A stretch of 24,882 bases of DNA from Methylobacter sp. (GTDB lineage: Bacteria; Pseudomonadota; Gammaproteobacteria; Methylococcales; Methylomonadaceae), in contig PMJA01000280.1 of assembly GCA_003158415.1 (NCBI GenBank), forward strand, positions 495-25,376, in the 5' to 3' direction. Below, in pieces: positions 17,909 through 24,882 of the stretch; the stretch's first letter is position 1; the number at the start of each line of letters is the position of its first letter. Under the pieces are notes generated by a model, which saw nothing but the letters and a program-made list of their open reading frames with translations, searched no databases and was not told the origin of the DNA. The position numbers were made by a program, and so were the translations under genes.

Positions 17909-18370
17909 TTATTCCTTAATACGAATCAGGTCATGGCAAGCTTTGCAGGATTCGCCGACTTTGCCGAACTGGGTCTTGATCAGGTTGACATCACCGGTAG
18001 CTGCTACTTTTGCCAATTCATTGGCCGCTTCGTTAAAAGTATTGGCCAGTTTGGTAACTTCATCTTTTTTCAGGAAGAATTCAGGTTTTAGGCGGGTTTG
18101 TTTCCAGCCTATGCCTTGGTCTGAACCTTCCGTATAAAGCGCACCCAATCCGGAATTGGCCACTGCGGCTATAGCATTGGCTGCCGCAGTCACGCTGTCT
18201 TTGTTATAAGTGTCAGGATGGTCGACGACCTGGCTTTTAATTTTCTGGACGTTCCAGGCCGCAAACGAATAAGCCGATTGCCGCCATCTGATATTTTCTT
18301 CAATCGGGCCGGCGAGCGCCGCTGTGGCAGTAGCTGCAAGCAAAATAGCGAGAGTTAATTTTTTTTTCAT
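17909..18370 (-). CDS. cycP: Cytochrome c'
   Basis: The 153-residue precursor has a signal peptide (1-20, cut after ALA) and a mature four-helix-bundle cytochrome whose single haem site CKACH (142-146) is at the C-terminus, as in class II cytochromes c. Arg30 matches the conserved Arg12 of Alcaligenes cytochrome c', while the distal-pocket position Leu16 is Tyr34 here, as recalled for Chromatium vinosum. These periplasmic proteins have five-coordinate haem that binds NO and CO, and are linked to NO tolerance. It lies 39 bp after the cytochrome b561 gene, a common pairing in which b561 may be its electron donor. Confidence 0.9.
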   Translation of the reverse strand: MKKKLTLAILLAATATAALAGPIEENIRWRQSAYSFAAWNVQKIKSQVVDHPDTYNKDSVTAAANAIAAVANSGLGALYTEGSDQGIGWKQTRLKPEFFLKKDEVTKLANTFNEAANELAKVAATGDVNLIKTQFGKVGESCKACHDLIRIKE

Positions 18371-18409
18371 GTTTCAGTTCCTTAAGTTAAATGATAAAAG
18401 AGCGGGTGG

Positions 18410-19123
18410 TTAAAAACTGGAGTTGGCGGGTACGGTTTGTTGCGGGCTTTGCGCCGAATAAAGCTGTGATGCTCCACTCGAAACCCCCCACATCACCGTG
18501 CTGGAAATAATCAACGACAGAATAAAACGGATGACACCAAAGCCTTTACCCTGATAATGGGTTGCCGCCAAAGCGACGGGGACTTCTTTTTTTCCCGTCA
18601 GCATGGGCGCGACAAGATTGGTTTTTTTAACCCAGCGATAAAAAATAATGGCGATTAAATGTAAAACCACCAGCGCCAGCAACACATAAAAGGTGGTGCT
18701 GTGCAAGCTGGTCAATTGATTGCTAACCGACTTATCGACAAAATCGAACAACGGGCCTTCAAATGCAATATCGTCGTTAGCAAACAATCCTGTGCCCACC
18801 TGCACCGCCACCGCAGCCAACAGTGCGATGACCGACAGCGCACCCAGCGGATTATGGCCGATACCGTGCCATTGGCCTTTAAGATAAGCGGACAGCCGTG
18901 AAAAAGTAGGAAAAAAAGTCGAAAACCGGGAATGGGTCGAGCCTATAAAGCCCCAGACGATGCGAAAAACAAGTAAGCCAAGTATAAAAATACCGAGTCG
19001 GCCATGCCAATCGATCAGCTCGCCGCCGATGGTGGCGGTGACATAAGCCGCTATCACTGACGCCGCCAGCAGCCAGTGAAACAAGCGATGCGGCAAGTCC
19101 CAAATATGAATAGTCACTTTCAT
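18410..19123 (-). CDS. Cytochrome b561-type di-haem membrane protein
   Basis: The 237-residue protein begins MKVTIHIWDLPHRLFHWLL and has four main membrane helices plus a C-terminal helix (about 198-217). Histidines at 12/16, 40, 141 and 155 lie at helix ends in the pattern of bacterial cytochrome b561 and hydrogenase-type cytochrome b subunits and probably hold two b haems. It likely passes electrons from the quinone pool to a periplasmic acceptor. The cytochrome c' gene follows 39 bp downstream and a redoxin gene ends 15 bp upstream, so these are one transcription unit. The extra C-terminal helix and Ser/Gln-rich tail go beyond the basic b561 fold. Confidence 0.88.
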   Translation of the reverse strand: MKVTIHIWDLPHRLFHWLLAASVIAAYVTATIGGELIDWHGRLGIFILGLLVFRIVWGFIGSTHSRFSTFFPTFSRLSAYLKGQWHGIGHNPLGALSVIALLAAVAVQVGTGLFANDDIAFEGPLFDFVDKSVSNQLTSLHSTTFYVLLALVVLHLIAIIFYRWVKKTNLVAPMLTGKKEVPVALAATHYQGKGFGVIRFILSLIISSTVMWGVSSGASQLYSAQSPQQTVPANSSF

Positions 19124-19138
19124 CTTGATTACCTCGTG

Positions 19139-19753
19139 TTAACTGGCGTACTTCACTGAGCAGCCATAGGGTTTAGTGTTGGATTTGGCGACTTTCCTGC
19201 CTGCGGCAAGATCGGCCAGGGCGGCGCTGACATAGTTTTCAGCTTTGCCTATATCGGATTGGTCGGCAGAAGGGATACTGTCTATCCCGCCTTTGTAAAC
19301 CAACACGCCTTGCGGATCGATAATAAAAAACTGCGGCGTATTGGTTGCGCCATACAGCTTGCCTATCTTGCCGTCGTCATCGAACAGGGTATTGGTCGGC
19401 GTGGCGCCGCGATGGGCATTGAGTTTTTGGGCGGTTTCGCCACTCACATGGCCTTGCTTATCCGGCGCCGATGAAATCACTTGCAGCCAGACGATACCTT
19501 TGGCGACCGCGTCTTTTTGTAGATTGGGAATATTGCCGCTTTCATAATGTTTCACCACAAACGGGCATTCGTGGTTAGTCCATTCCAAGACCACGGTTTT
19601 ACCGTGCAGATCGGCAAGCTTAACGGTAGTGCCATCAGCGGCTGTAGCGGAAAATAACGGCGCCGCCTTATCTACTACGGATTCGGCATAGACGGTTGTC
19701 GATGCGAAAGCAAAGCCCACTAAAGCAATTTGAAAAAGTCGATGTAAAAACAT
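19139..19753 (-). CDS. Secreted redoxin (AhpC/TSA-like thioredoxin fold)
   Basis: Starting at ATG 19753 (GGAG 6-7 nt upstream), the 204-residue protein has a signal peptide cut near VYA23 and a thioredoxin-like redoxin domain. The active-site motif is WTNHECPFVVKHY with Cys63, and a second invariant-looking cysteine is at 198 in KPYGCSVKY near the C-terminus. The family is related to peroxiredoxins and TlpA-type proteins; a thiol peroxidase or disulfide reductase role in the periplasm is plausible. A longer reading from 19858 adds an Arg/Lys-rich 35-residue stretch that overlaps the dsbD end and would hide the signal peptide, so I rejected it. DsbD just upstream is a likely reductant. Confidence 0.88.
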   Translation of the reverse strand: MFLHRLFQIALVGFAFASTTVYAESVVDKAAPLFSATAADGTTVKLADLHGKTVVLEWTNHECPFVVKHYESGNIPNLQKDAVAKGIVWLQVISSAPDKQGHVSGETAQKLNAHRGATPTNTLFDDDGKIGKLYGATNTPQFFIIDPQGVLVYKGGIDSIPSADQSDIGKAENYVSAALADLAAGRKVAKSNTKPYGCSVKYAS

Positions 19754-19826
19754 GGTTAACTCCAAAATAATGATAAAAAGGCTGTGCAAAAAAAACCGTT
19801 TCCGGCGTTGTTTTCGGATTTCGCCC

Positions 19827-21953
19827 CTACACTTTCCCTCTGACCGCCTGCGTGACAATTTCCGGGGTCAATAACTGCGGCAATACAACCGGATGCGTTG
19901 AGTTTTCAGCGCCTGCCGGATAAAAAACATAGAGCGGTACGCCGCTACGCCCGAATTCGGCCAGGATCTTGGTGATTTCAGCATCGCGGTTCGTCCAGTC
20001 GCCTTTCAAATAAGTAATGCCTACACTTTTAAAAGTATCGATAACCGAACGCTGGCTCAACGCCACCTTTTCATTGACCAGGCAACTGATGCACCAGGCC
20101 GCCGTCAGATTTATAAACACCGGCTTTCCCGCACTGCGCAATTCGCTCAAACGGGCTGCCGAGTAGGGTTCGTAGTTTGTCGCCGACTCGGAATTTAGGC
20201 ATATTGCAGCGGGAACTGCGGTCGCCACGCCAAAATAACCGCCTATCAAAGCCAGGGCCAGCGCCAATCCGGCAGCGCCGGAGCCGCTACGTTGCGCCGT
20301 TTTTCCTGTGTATTTTGAAAATTCGTAGAGCCAGGCGGCAAAGGCGATAACCACCATTCCGCCCAAGGCCACCGCAACGGCATTAATACCCGCTTGTTGC
20401 GCCAGCACCCAGACCAGCCACACCGCCGCGCCGTACATGGGGAAAGCCAGTCCCTGTTTTAATTTATCCATCCATGCGCCGGGTTTCGGCAGACTGCGTT
20501 GCAAAAACGGCCAGAAGCTCAGCAATAAATAGGGCAATGCCAGCCCTAAACCCAAACAAAAAAATACGGCTAACAACACAACGGGCGGCTGCGTTAGCGC
20601 AAAGCCCAGTGCCGCGCCCATAAACGGCGCGGTGCAAGGCGTCGCAACGATGGTTGCCAATACGCCGGTAAAAAAGCTGCCGCTGTAACCGGAACGTCCG
20701 GCCAGTGATGAGCCGATACCCGCCACCGAACCGCCGATAGTAAACACGCCGGATAAGCTGAGTCCGACGGCAAAAATTAAATAAGCCACCGCCAACACAA
20801 ACAGCGGCGACTGAAATTGAAAGCCCCAGCCGATCTGAACCCCGCCTGCCCTTAATGCAATTAACACGCCACCGAGCAAGGTGAAACTTGCCAATATGCC
20901 CAGTGTGTAGGCCAGTCCTTGCAGGCGGGTTTGCACAGGCGACTGGTGCGCATGCTTGATTAACGATAAGGCCTTAATGGACAGTATCGGAAACACACAG
21001 GGCATCAGGTTTAATATCACCCCGCCCAAAAAAGCCAACAGCAATGCCGAGGCCAATACTAAGTCGGGTTGTTCGGATGGAAGCGTGACACCACTTGCCG
21101 CCAGCGCCGATCCGGCAATGTTGACACTAAACCCGCGTGTAACCCGCTTGCCGCTACTGTTTTCCGTCACCGTCAAAACACCGGTTAAATTCTCGCCCAG
21201 AGCCAGCGGCTTATCTCCCGCTCGTAGCTTCAAAGCCAACGTATTGCCGGAGATCTGCCAGGGTTGCTCGGCGCTATGCTGTATTTGTCCCCATTTGGCC
21301 GGATAAAACCGGGCTTTGCTAATAGCCACAAAGGGTAGTTCGGTGTCGGTGATGCTCAAAACCAAAGCCTGTTCGTTATGCGCCAGACGAATAGGCCAAG
21401 GGCTACTCACTGGTAATGCAGCGCGGGCCGTTTTAATCAACGGACTGTCCTTCCCTGTATCAACGCCTAGAGATACCACCGGCAACACCAGTTCTAACTC
21501 AACTTTCTGGGGTATGCAGACTTCCTCGCAGACCAGCCATTTAACTTGGGCTTTGATCGGAAACACACCGCCGATAACGCTATCGCCCGGTACTTTAAGC
21601 GCGGACAGCAAGGTGACTTCATTTTCATAGCCGTAATTCGTCACCGGCCCCAGCGTAATAACTTCGGGGGTCGGCCATTGAATTTCGCCCGCTGTAGCGC
21701 CTGCGGGCAGCTGGTAGGCGATGGTCGTAGGCAAACCGGAATCGCCGGGATTGATCCAGTAAGTATGCCAATGCGGAATGATGCGCTGGTTGACACCCAC
21801 CAGAATCTCGTCACCCGGATGTACGGCATCGACTGACGCTATCAATTGCGCTTTAACTTGCCCGGTTTCCGCTGTAGACGTGTCGGCTAAGGCTTGCTGG
21901 CAAAACAGCACACACAAAACAAACACGATAGGGACGGAGCAAAGTCTAAACAT
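19827..21953 (-). CDS. dsbD: DsbD/ScsB-type thiol:disulfide interchange protein
   Basis: The 708-residue protein has a signal peptide (1-23), a large periplasmic N-terminal domain with the redox pair CEEVC (Cys142, Cys146), an eight-helix membrane domain with Cys319 (NLMPCVFPIL) and Cys440 (ATPCTAPFMG), and a C-terminal thioredoxin-like domain with AAWCISC (Cys621, Cys624). Together these carry reducing power from cytoplasmic thioredoxin to periplasmic proteins. The N-terminal domain resembles ScsB-like members more than E. coli DsbD. Its ATG overlaps the end of a small membrane-protein ORF by 8 nt, implying translational coupling. The downstream redoxin starts 73 bp later. Confidence 0.92.
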   Translation of the reverse strand: MFRLCSVPIVFVLCVLFCQQALADTSTAETGQVKAQLIASVDAVHPGDEILVGVNQRIIPHWHTYWINPGDSGLPTTIAYQLPAGATAGEIQWPTPEVITLGPVTNYGYENEVTLLSALKVPGDSVIGGVFPIKAQVKWLVCEEVCIPQKVELELVLPVVSLGVDTGKDSPLIKTARAALPVSSPWPIRLAHNEQALVLSITDTELPFVAISKARFYPAKWGQIQHSAEQPWQISGNTLALKLRAGDKPLALGENLTGVLTVTENSSGKRVTRGFSVNIAGSALAASGVTLPSEQPDLVLASALLLAFLGGVILNLMPCVFPILSIKALSLIKHAHQSPVQTRLQGLAYTLGILASFTLLGGVLIALRAGGVQIGWGFQFQSPLFVLAVAYLIFAVGLSLSGVFTIGGSVAGIGSSLAGRSGYSGSFFTGVLATIVATPCTAPFMGAALGFALTQPPVVLLAVFFCLGLGLALPYLLLSFWPFLQRSLPKPGAWMDKLKQGLAFPMYGAAVWLVWVLAQQAGINAVAVALGGMVVIAFAAWLYEFSKYTGKTAQRSGSGAAGLALALALIGGYFGVATAVPAAICLNSESATNYEPYSAARLSELRSAGKPVFINLTAAWCISCLVNEKVALSQRSVIDTFKSVGITYLKGDWTNRDAEITKILAEFGRSGVPLYVFYPAGAENSTHPVVLPQLLTPEIVTQAVRGKV

Positions 21954-22068
21954 AAAAATCCAGAATTATCAGTAATAATGTGATTCCCAAGAAAACAGAG
22001 TATCCACGAAAAGCATCAAAAAAGCGTCGAAAGCCCGGTTTCACAGATAATTCTTTTGGTGGGTTCAT
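21946..22068 (-). CDS. Unrecognised 40-residue single-pass membrane protein ahead of dsbD
   Basis: This short ORF starts at ATG 22068-22066 with AGGTGA 9 nt upstream and 20 bp after the stop of the hydrolase gene. Its TAG stop lies within the first codons of dsbD, an 8-nt overlap. The peptide begins MNPPKELSVKPGFRRFFDAF, a basic amphipathic stretch, and ends with one hydrophobic helix (YSVFLGITLLLIILDFYV). The tight packing, good ribosome site and coupling-type overlap favour a real gene. I do not recognise the family. It could be a small partner of DsbD or a translation-coupling leader; a chance ORF cannot be excluded. Confidence 0.6.
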   Translation of the reverse strand: MNPPKELSVKPGFRRFFDAFRGYSVFLGITLLLIILDFYV

Positions 22069-22088
22069 GATAGAAAATCACCTAAATC

Positions 22089-22979
22089 TTAACTACGCAA
22101 GTGCTTGTTAAAAAAGGCTATCGTGCGTTCCCATGCCAACTTTGCCGCCGCCTCGTCGAAACGCGGAGTGGTGTCATTGTTAAAGCCATGTTGCACGCCC
22201 GGATAGATAAAGGCTTCGTAACTCACACCGGAAGCTTTCAACGCGGTCTCGTAAGCAGGCCAACCTGCATTGATGCGCTCATCTTCTCCAGCATAATGTA
22301 GCAACAGCGGCGTTTTAATTTTCGCCGTCTCTTCCGCAGTCGGTTGGCTGCCGTAAAAAGGCACGGCAGCGGCAAGGAAAGGTAACTGCGTCGCCAGATA
22401 ATTGACGATGCCACCGCCGTAACAAAAGCCGACTGCGCCGACTTTGCCGTTGCCTTCGGGCAACTGTTTCAACACCTCGGCGGCGGCGATAAAATCGGCG
22501 CGGGTTTTGGTTTGATCCAGCCCTTTAAACAGTTCACGCGCCTTATCTTCATCGCCGGGATAGCCGCCTAATGGAAACAGCGCATCGGGGGCGAAAGCGA
22601 TAAAATTATCCAGCGCCAAACGCCGGGCTATGTCTTCAATGTGCGGATTCAGGCCTCTGTTTTCATGGATAACCAGCACCGTCGGCAGCTTGCCGCTAAA
22701 TTGAGCGGGTTTGACCAAATAACCGCGTATCTTGCCGTAACCTGACGGCGACGGATATTCCACATAGCTGGCCGAGAGTCGCGGATCATCCAGACCTATT
22801 TGTTGAGCTTCTGCAAAACGCGGACTCAGCGCCTCCAGCAAGCCCTCTGCGGTCAGTCCGACCAGCGCAAATTTTGCGGCCGACGTTAAAAAACCCCGGC
22901 GTGACAGATCGCCATGAACATAGCGATCGAATAATTTCAGCACTTGCGGATCGAAGTCTTTAGCTGTTTTACGTGTCAT
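22089..22979 (-). CDS. Tat-exported dienelactone hydrolase family protein
   Basis: The 296-residue protein has an N-terminal region with a twin-arginine motif SRRGFLTSAAKFALVG (26-41) and an alpha/beta-hydrolase fold of the dienelactone hydrolase family. The catalytic triad is Cys186 (GFCYGGG), Asp233 (GEDERI) and His264 (VQHGFNN); Glu106 in HENRG is also typical. It should hydrolyse an ester or lactone in the periplasm, but the substrate is unknown and chloroaromatic degradation is not implied by context. AAGGAA lies 5-6 nt before the ATG. The small membrane protein and dsbD follow closely, suggesting one operon. The gap upstream holds REP-like palindromes. Confidence 0.9.
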   Translation of the reverse strand: MTRKTAKDFDPQVLKLFDRYVHGDLSRRGFLTSAAKFALVGLTAEGLLEALSPRFAEAQQIGLDDPRLSASYVEYPSPSGYGKIRGYLVKPAQFSGKLPTVLVIHENRGLNPHIEDIARRLALDNFIAFAPDALFPLGGYPGDEDKARELFKGLDQTKTRADFIAAAEVLKQLPEGNGKVGAVGFCYGGGIVNYLATQLPFLAAAVPFYGSQPTAEETAKIKTPLLLHYAGEDERINAGWPAYETALKASGVSYEAFIYPGVQHGFNNDTTPRFDEAAAKLAWERTIAFFNKHLRS

Positions 22980-23030
22980 GTGTATTCCTTAAATTTCTTG
23001 TTCCCATGCTCCAGCATTACTGCCATTATG

Positions 23031-23120
23031 TTAAGCAGGAGCGCAACGGCTTTAGCCGTTGCTATCAACGATTGGCTATAGACCCATCAACGGCTAAAGC
23101 CGTTGTACCCCTGCATTTAA
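23031..23120. repeat. Nested REP-like inverted-repeat element
   Basis: The two 18-mers CAACGGCTTTAGCCGTTG (23044-23061) and CAACGGCTAAAGCCGTTG (23088-23105) are exact reverse complements of each other and each is also nearly palindromic. They are enclosed by TTAAGCAGG (23031-23039) and CCTGCATTTAA (23110-23120). Outside these lie half-copies of a second palindrome (TGTTCCCATGCTCCAGC near 23000 and GCTCCAGCGTAGGAACA to 23160). This arrangement is like paired REP/BIME elements. It fills the gap between the SMP-30-like and hydrolase genes. Confidence 0.75.
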
Positions 23121-23166
23121 CGCCTTAACTTAATAGCAAGGGTGCTCCAGCGTAGGAACAATGTGA

Positions 23167-24132
23167 TTATTTCGCGCGGCCTTTATAGCCTTGTGCAATC
23201 AATGGTATCTTATAAGCGGAACCGCGCCCTACGGCATAAAGCGTTTTCTTATCCGTACCGGCAAAAGCGATGTTTTGCGGTTTTTGCGGTAGAACAATGA
23301 TACCCAAAGCATCGCCCTTGGCAGTGAACACCTCAATGCCGGAATTGGATGCCACATAAAGCCTGTCGTTATCATCGATAGCAAGGCCGTCGGCGCCGCT
23401 GGACCAGGCATTGTCTTCATTTTTCCAACCGTCCAACCGGGCGAATTTACGCTTGTTGCTGATGCTGCCGTCAGCGGCCACGTCATAAGCGAGTACATGT
23501 TCGCCTAGGGTATTGGCGACATACAGCACCTTTTCATCTTTGCTCAGCTGTACGCCGTTTGGACGATCTATATCGTTAGCCAGGCGTTTGAGTTCACCGG
23601 CGGGGGTGATATAAAACAGGCCTGGGTGTGAAGGCGGCGGATTGGGGATTTCCTTGGTCGGACGAGTGCCGCTGTCGGTAAAGTAAACGCCGCCGCTCTT
23701 GTCGACAACAGTGTCGTTAGGCCGTTGGAAAGGCACGCCTTCAAAATTTTCTGCCCAGGCTTTTTTCTTGTCGACAGGATAGATAACGCCGACCTGAGGT
23801 TTAAGCGTTTGAGCGGCGATGAGTTCTCCTGCGGCATTCAAGGCCAGGCCGTTAGCCCCGTTAGAGTCTTCTAAAAATGTTGTAACGGTGTTGTCGGGCG
23901 CGATACGCACGATCCTGTTGGCATTGGTTTCAGTAAACAACAAGCTGCCGTCGGTGTAAGCTATCGGGCCTTCCGTGCCTTTAAAGCCGTCCTTGATCAA
24001 TTCAATAACGACGCCGCCGACGGCCACGCCTGGAATAGGCGGCGTAACGGGTTCTTCAGCTTGGGCTACAGCTACAAACGCCAATGCGCTCAGAACTGAA
24101 AATAATTTTATCGGTGTGGTTTTAAGCTGCAT
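23167..24132 (-). CDS. Secreted SMP-30/gluconolactonase-like beta-propeller protein
   Basis: The 321-residue protein has a signal peptide (1-25, cut after AQA) and repeated blades of a six-bladed propeller. Family metal-site segments are visible: GTEGPIAYTDGSLLFTE (Glu ligand), FQRPNDTVVDKSGGVYFTD (Asn), IDRPNGVQLSKDEKVLYVANT (Asn) and SGADGLAIDDNDRLYVAS (Asp). These proteins bind a divalent metal and hydrolyse sugar lactones such as gluconolactone; with a signal peptide this one would act in the periplasm. Substrate is not determined. GGA lies about 8 nt before the ATG. Repeat-rich gaps lie on both sides, so its operon membership is unclear. Confidence 0.87.
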   Translation of the reverse strand: MQLKTTPIKLFSVLSALAFVAVAQAEEPVTPPIPGVAVGGVVIELIKDGFKGTEGPIAYTDGSLLFTETNANRIVRIAPDNTVTTFLEDSNGANGLALNAAGELIAAQTLKPQVGVIYPVDKKKAWAENFEGVPFQRPNDTVVDKSGGVYFTDSGTRPTKEIPNPPPSHPGLFYITPAGELKRLANDIDRPNGVQLSKDEKVLYVANTLGEHVLAYDVAADGSISNKRKFARLDGWKNEDNAWSSGADGLAIDDNDRLYVASNSGIEVFTAKGDALGIIVLPQKPQNIAFAGTDKKTLYAVGRGSAYKIPLIAQGYKGRAK

Positions 24133-24196
24133 TTTCTTTTTCCGTATTAAAGACGAAGATCAATTTTTAAAAAAACTACTCAGTGGTTGTTTAGTT

Positions 24197-24255
24197 GCCA
24201 CAGATTCACAGATTAATGCTTCTGGATATCATAAACATTTCTGTGTATCTGTGGC
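24197..24255. repeat. Long extragenic hairpin between exbD and the SMP-30-like gene
   Basis: GCCACAGAT-T-CACAGA (24197-24212) pairs with TCTGTG-T-ATCTGTGGC (24240-24255): 15 pairs with a single T-T mismatch and a 27-nt central region. CCACAGATT-type inverted repeats are widespread extragenic elements. On the minus strand the sequence then reads AACTA...TAGTTTTTTT (24195-24166), a weak terminator-like end for exbBD. Confidence 0.65.
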
Positions 24256-24297
24256 GCTTATCTTTATTGCCAAGTTATGCCTAGCCTAGCCTATGTG

Positions 24298-24714
24298 TTA
24301 TTGCTTAGGCGCCGTCAACACCGCTAACTTGGTAATTCCTGAACGCTCTATCGATGCCATTACTTTAGCGACCGTGCCGTATTGAACGGCATCGTCGGCG
24401 TTAAGATTGAGCGCAATCTCTGGATCGGCGGCCTTGCGGGTTACCAGTTCATTTTCAAAGGCTTCCAGGGCAACTTCCACCTTGTCCAGAAAAACTTTTC
24501 CTTTGGCGTCGACGCTGATATACACCGCTTCTTTTGCTTCAGGCGGCGCCGTTTCGGCCGTCTTCGGTAAATTGACGTGTATGGCTTGCGTCAACAGCGG
24601 GGCGGTTACGATAAACACCACCAACAACACCAGCATCACATCCACCAGCGGTGTGACGTTGATCTCGCTCATTACGTCATCACCACCGCCATCATCTTTA
24701 GTATTAAATGCCAT
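24298..24714 (-). CDS. exbD: Biopolymer transport protein ExbD
   Basis: The 138-residue protein has a short cytoplasmic head, one membrane helix (about 22-42) and a periplasmic domain. The signature SEINVTPLVDVMLVLLVVF carries Asp25, equivalent to the proton-path Asp25 of E. coli ExbD. With ExbB it forms the inner-membrane motor that uses proton flow to energise TonB for outer-membrane uptake; TolR is a homologue, but the length and sequence fit ExbD better. Its ATG shares one base with the stop codon of the upstream exbB (TAATG), a translational-coupling arrangement. Confidence 0.92.
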   Translation of the reverse strand: MAFNTKDDGGGDDVMSEINVTPLVDVMLVLLVVFIVTAPLLTQAIHVNLPKTAETAPPEAKEAVYISVDAKGKVFLDKVEVALEAFENELVTRKAADPEIALNLNADDAVQYGTVAKVMASIERSGITKLAVLTAPKQ

Positions 24715-24882
24715 TAGATTTGCGCCCCCTGCGCTTCTAGGTCGTTATGAAGAGTGAGTGAGCCTTCATGACTGGTTTTAGCTGTCGGTTTTTTTGCGCC
24801 GGTTTCGCTGGCGCGTGATACCGAACTGGTTCCAGGACTTGCAATTAAGAACGAAGTTTTCAAGGCAAGATGAACAAAATCG
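24714..24882 (-). CDS. exbB: ExbB-type proton channel protein (C-terminal fragment)
   Basis: The last 55 codons of a gene entering from the right edge read DFVHLALKTSFLIAS followed by a polar Ser/Thr/Lys tail ending EAQGAQI. A C-terminal helix of this kind followed by a disordered tail is found in ExbB proteins, and the TAATG overlap with exbD makes ExbB by far the likeliest identity. The membrane-spanning part lies outside the window, so the fragment alone does not prove the family. Confidence 0.75.
   Translation of the reverse strand, partial: DFVHLALKTSFLIASPGTSSVSRASETGAKKPTAKTSHEGSLTLHNDLEAQGAQI

Noticed and set aside
19754..19858. 35-residue N-terminal extension of the redoxin overlapping the dsbD end
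   Set aside because: It is Arg/Lys-rich, puts the signal peptide inside the protein, and the ATG at 19753 has a good GGAG ribosome site.
23031..23120. CRISPR array or complete transposon
   Set aside because: There are only two inverted copies of an 18-mer, no regular direct repeats with spacers, and no transposase ORF.

Overview
The window looks like a chromosomal segment of a gammaproteobacterium. The strongest evidence is the block tRNA-Val / thrS-infC-rpmI-rplT-pheS-pheT-ihfA, which has the gene order known from Escherichia coli and relatives. The mid-range base composition, Tat-exported enzymes, cytochrome c', cytochrome b561 and numerous small extragenic palindromes would fit an aquatic gammaproteobacterium such as a Methylococcales methanotroph, but that finer placement is inference; no methane-oxidation gene is present.

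Region 1 (1-7222, minus strand) is the translation operon: tRNA-Val(GAC) with a clear sigma-70 promoter and an intrinsic terminator, then threonyl-tRNA synthetase, IF-3 (very probably starting at an AUC codon), L35, L20, both phenylalanyl-tRNA synthetase subunits and the start of IHF alpha. Gaps inside it hold structured RNA: a 226-bp infC-rpmI spacer full of hairpins, and a rplT-pheS spacer with a possible leader peptide and two mutually exclusive hairpins.

Region 2 (7223-11036, plus strand) carries a divergent sigma-70 family factor followed by the membrane protease FtsH and a strong terminator.

Region 3 (11037-12760, minus) is a small arsenic-resistance unit: arsR with its own palindromic operator/promoter, a 26-codon remnant that looks like the tail of an arsC arsenate reductase, and an ACR3 arsenite exporter.

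Region 4 (12836-17384, minus) is an RND efflux pair (membrane-fusion adaptor plus inner-membrane pump) without an outer-membrane channel gene in the window.

Region 5 (17483-22979, minus) is an envelope redox cluster. From upstream to downstream it has a Tat-exported dienelactone-hydrolase family protein, an unannotated 40-residue membrane peptide overlapping the start of a DsbD-type disulfide reductase, a secreted redoxin, a di-haem cytochrome b561, a cytochrome c' and a Tat-exported iron superoxide dismutase that has lost its whole catalytic centre by an in-frame internal deletion.

Region 6 (23031-24882, minus) has a secreted SMP-30/gluconolactonase-like protein and the TonB-energising exbB (partial)-exbD pair, separated by REP-like palindromes.

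No CRISPR array, transposase, integrase or complete mobile element was seen. I did not find a wholly new multi-gene system. The best candidates for something undescribed are the small membrane protein ahead of dsbD, the divergent sigma factor beside ftsH, and the gutted Tat-superoxide dismutase.
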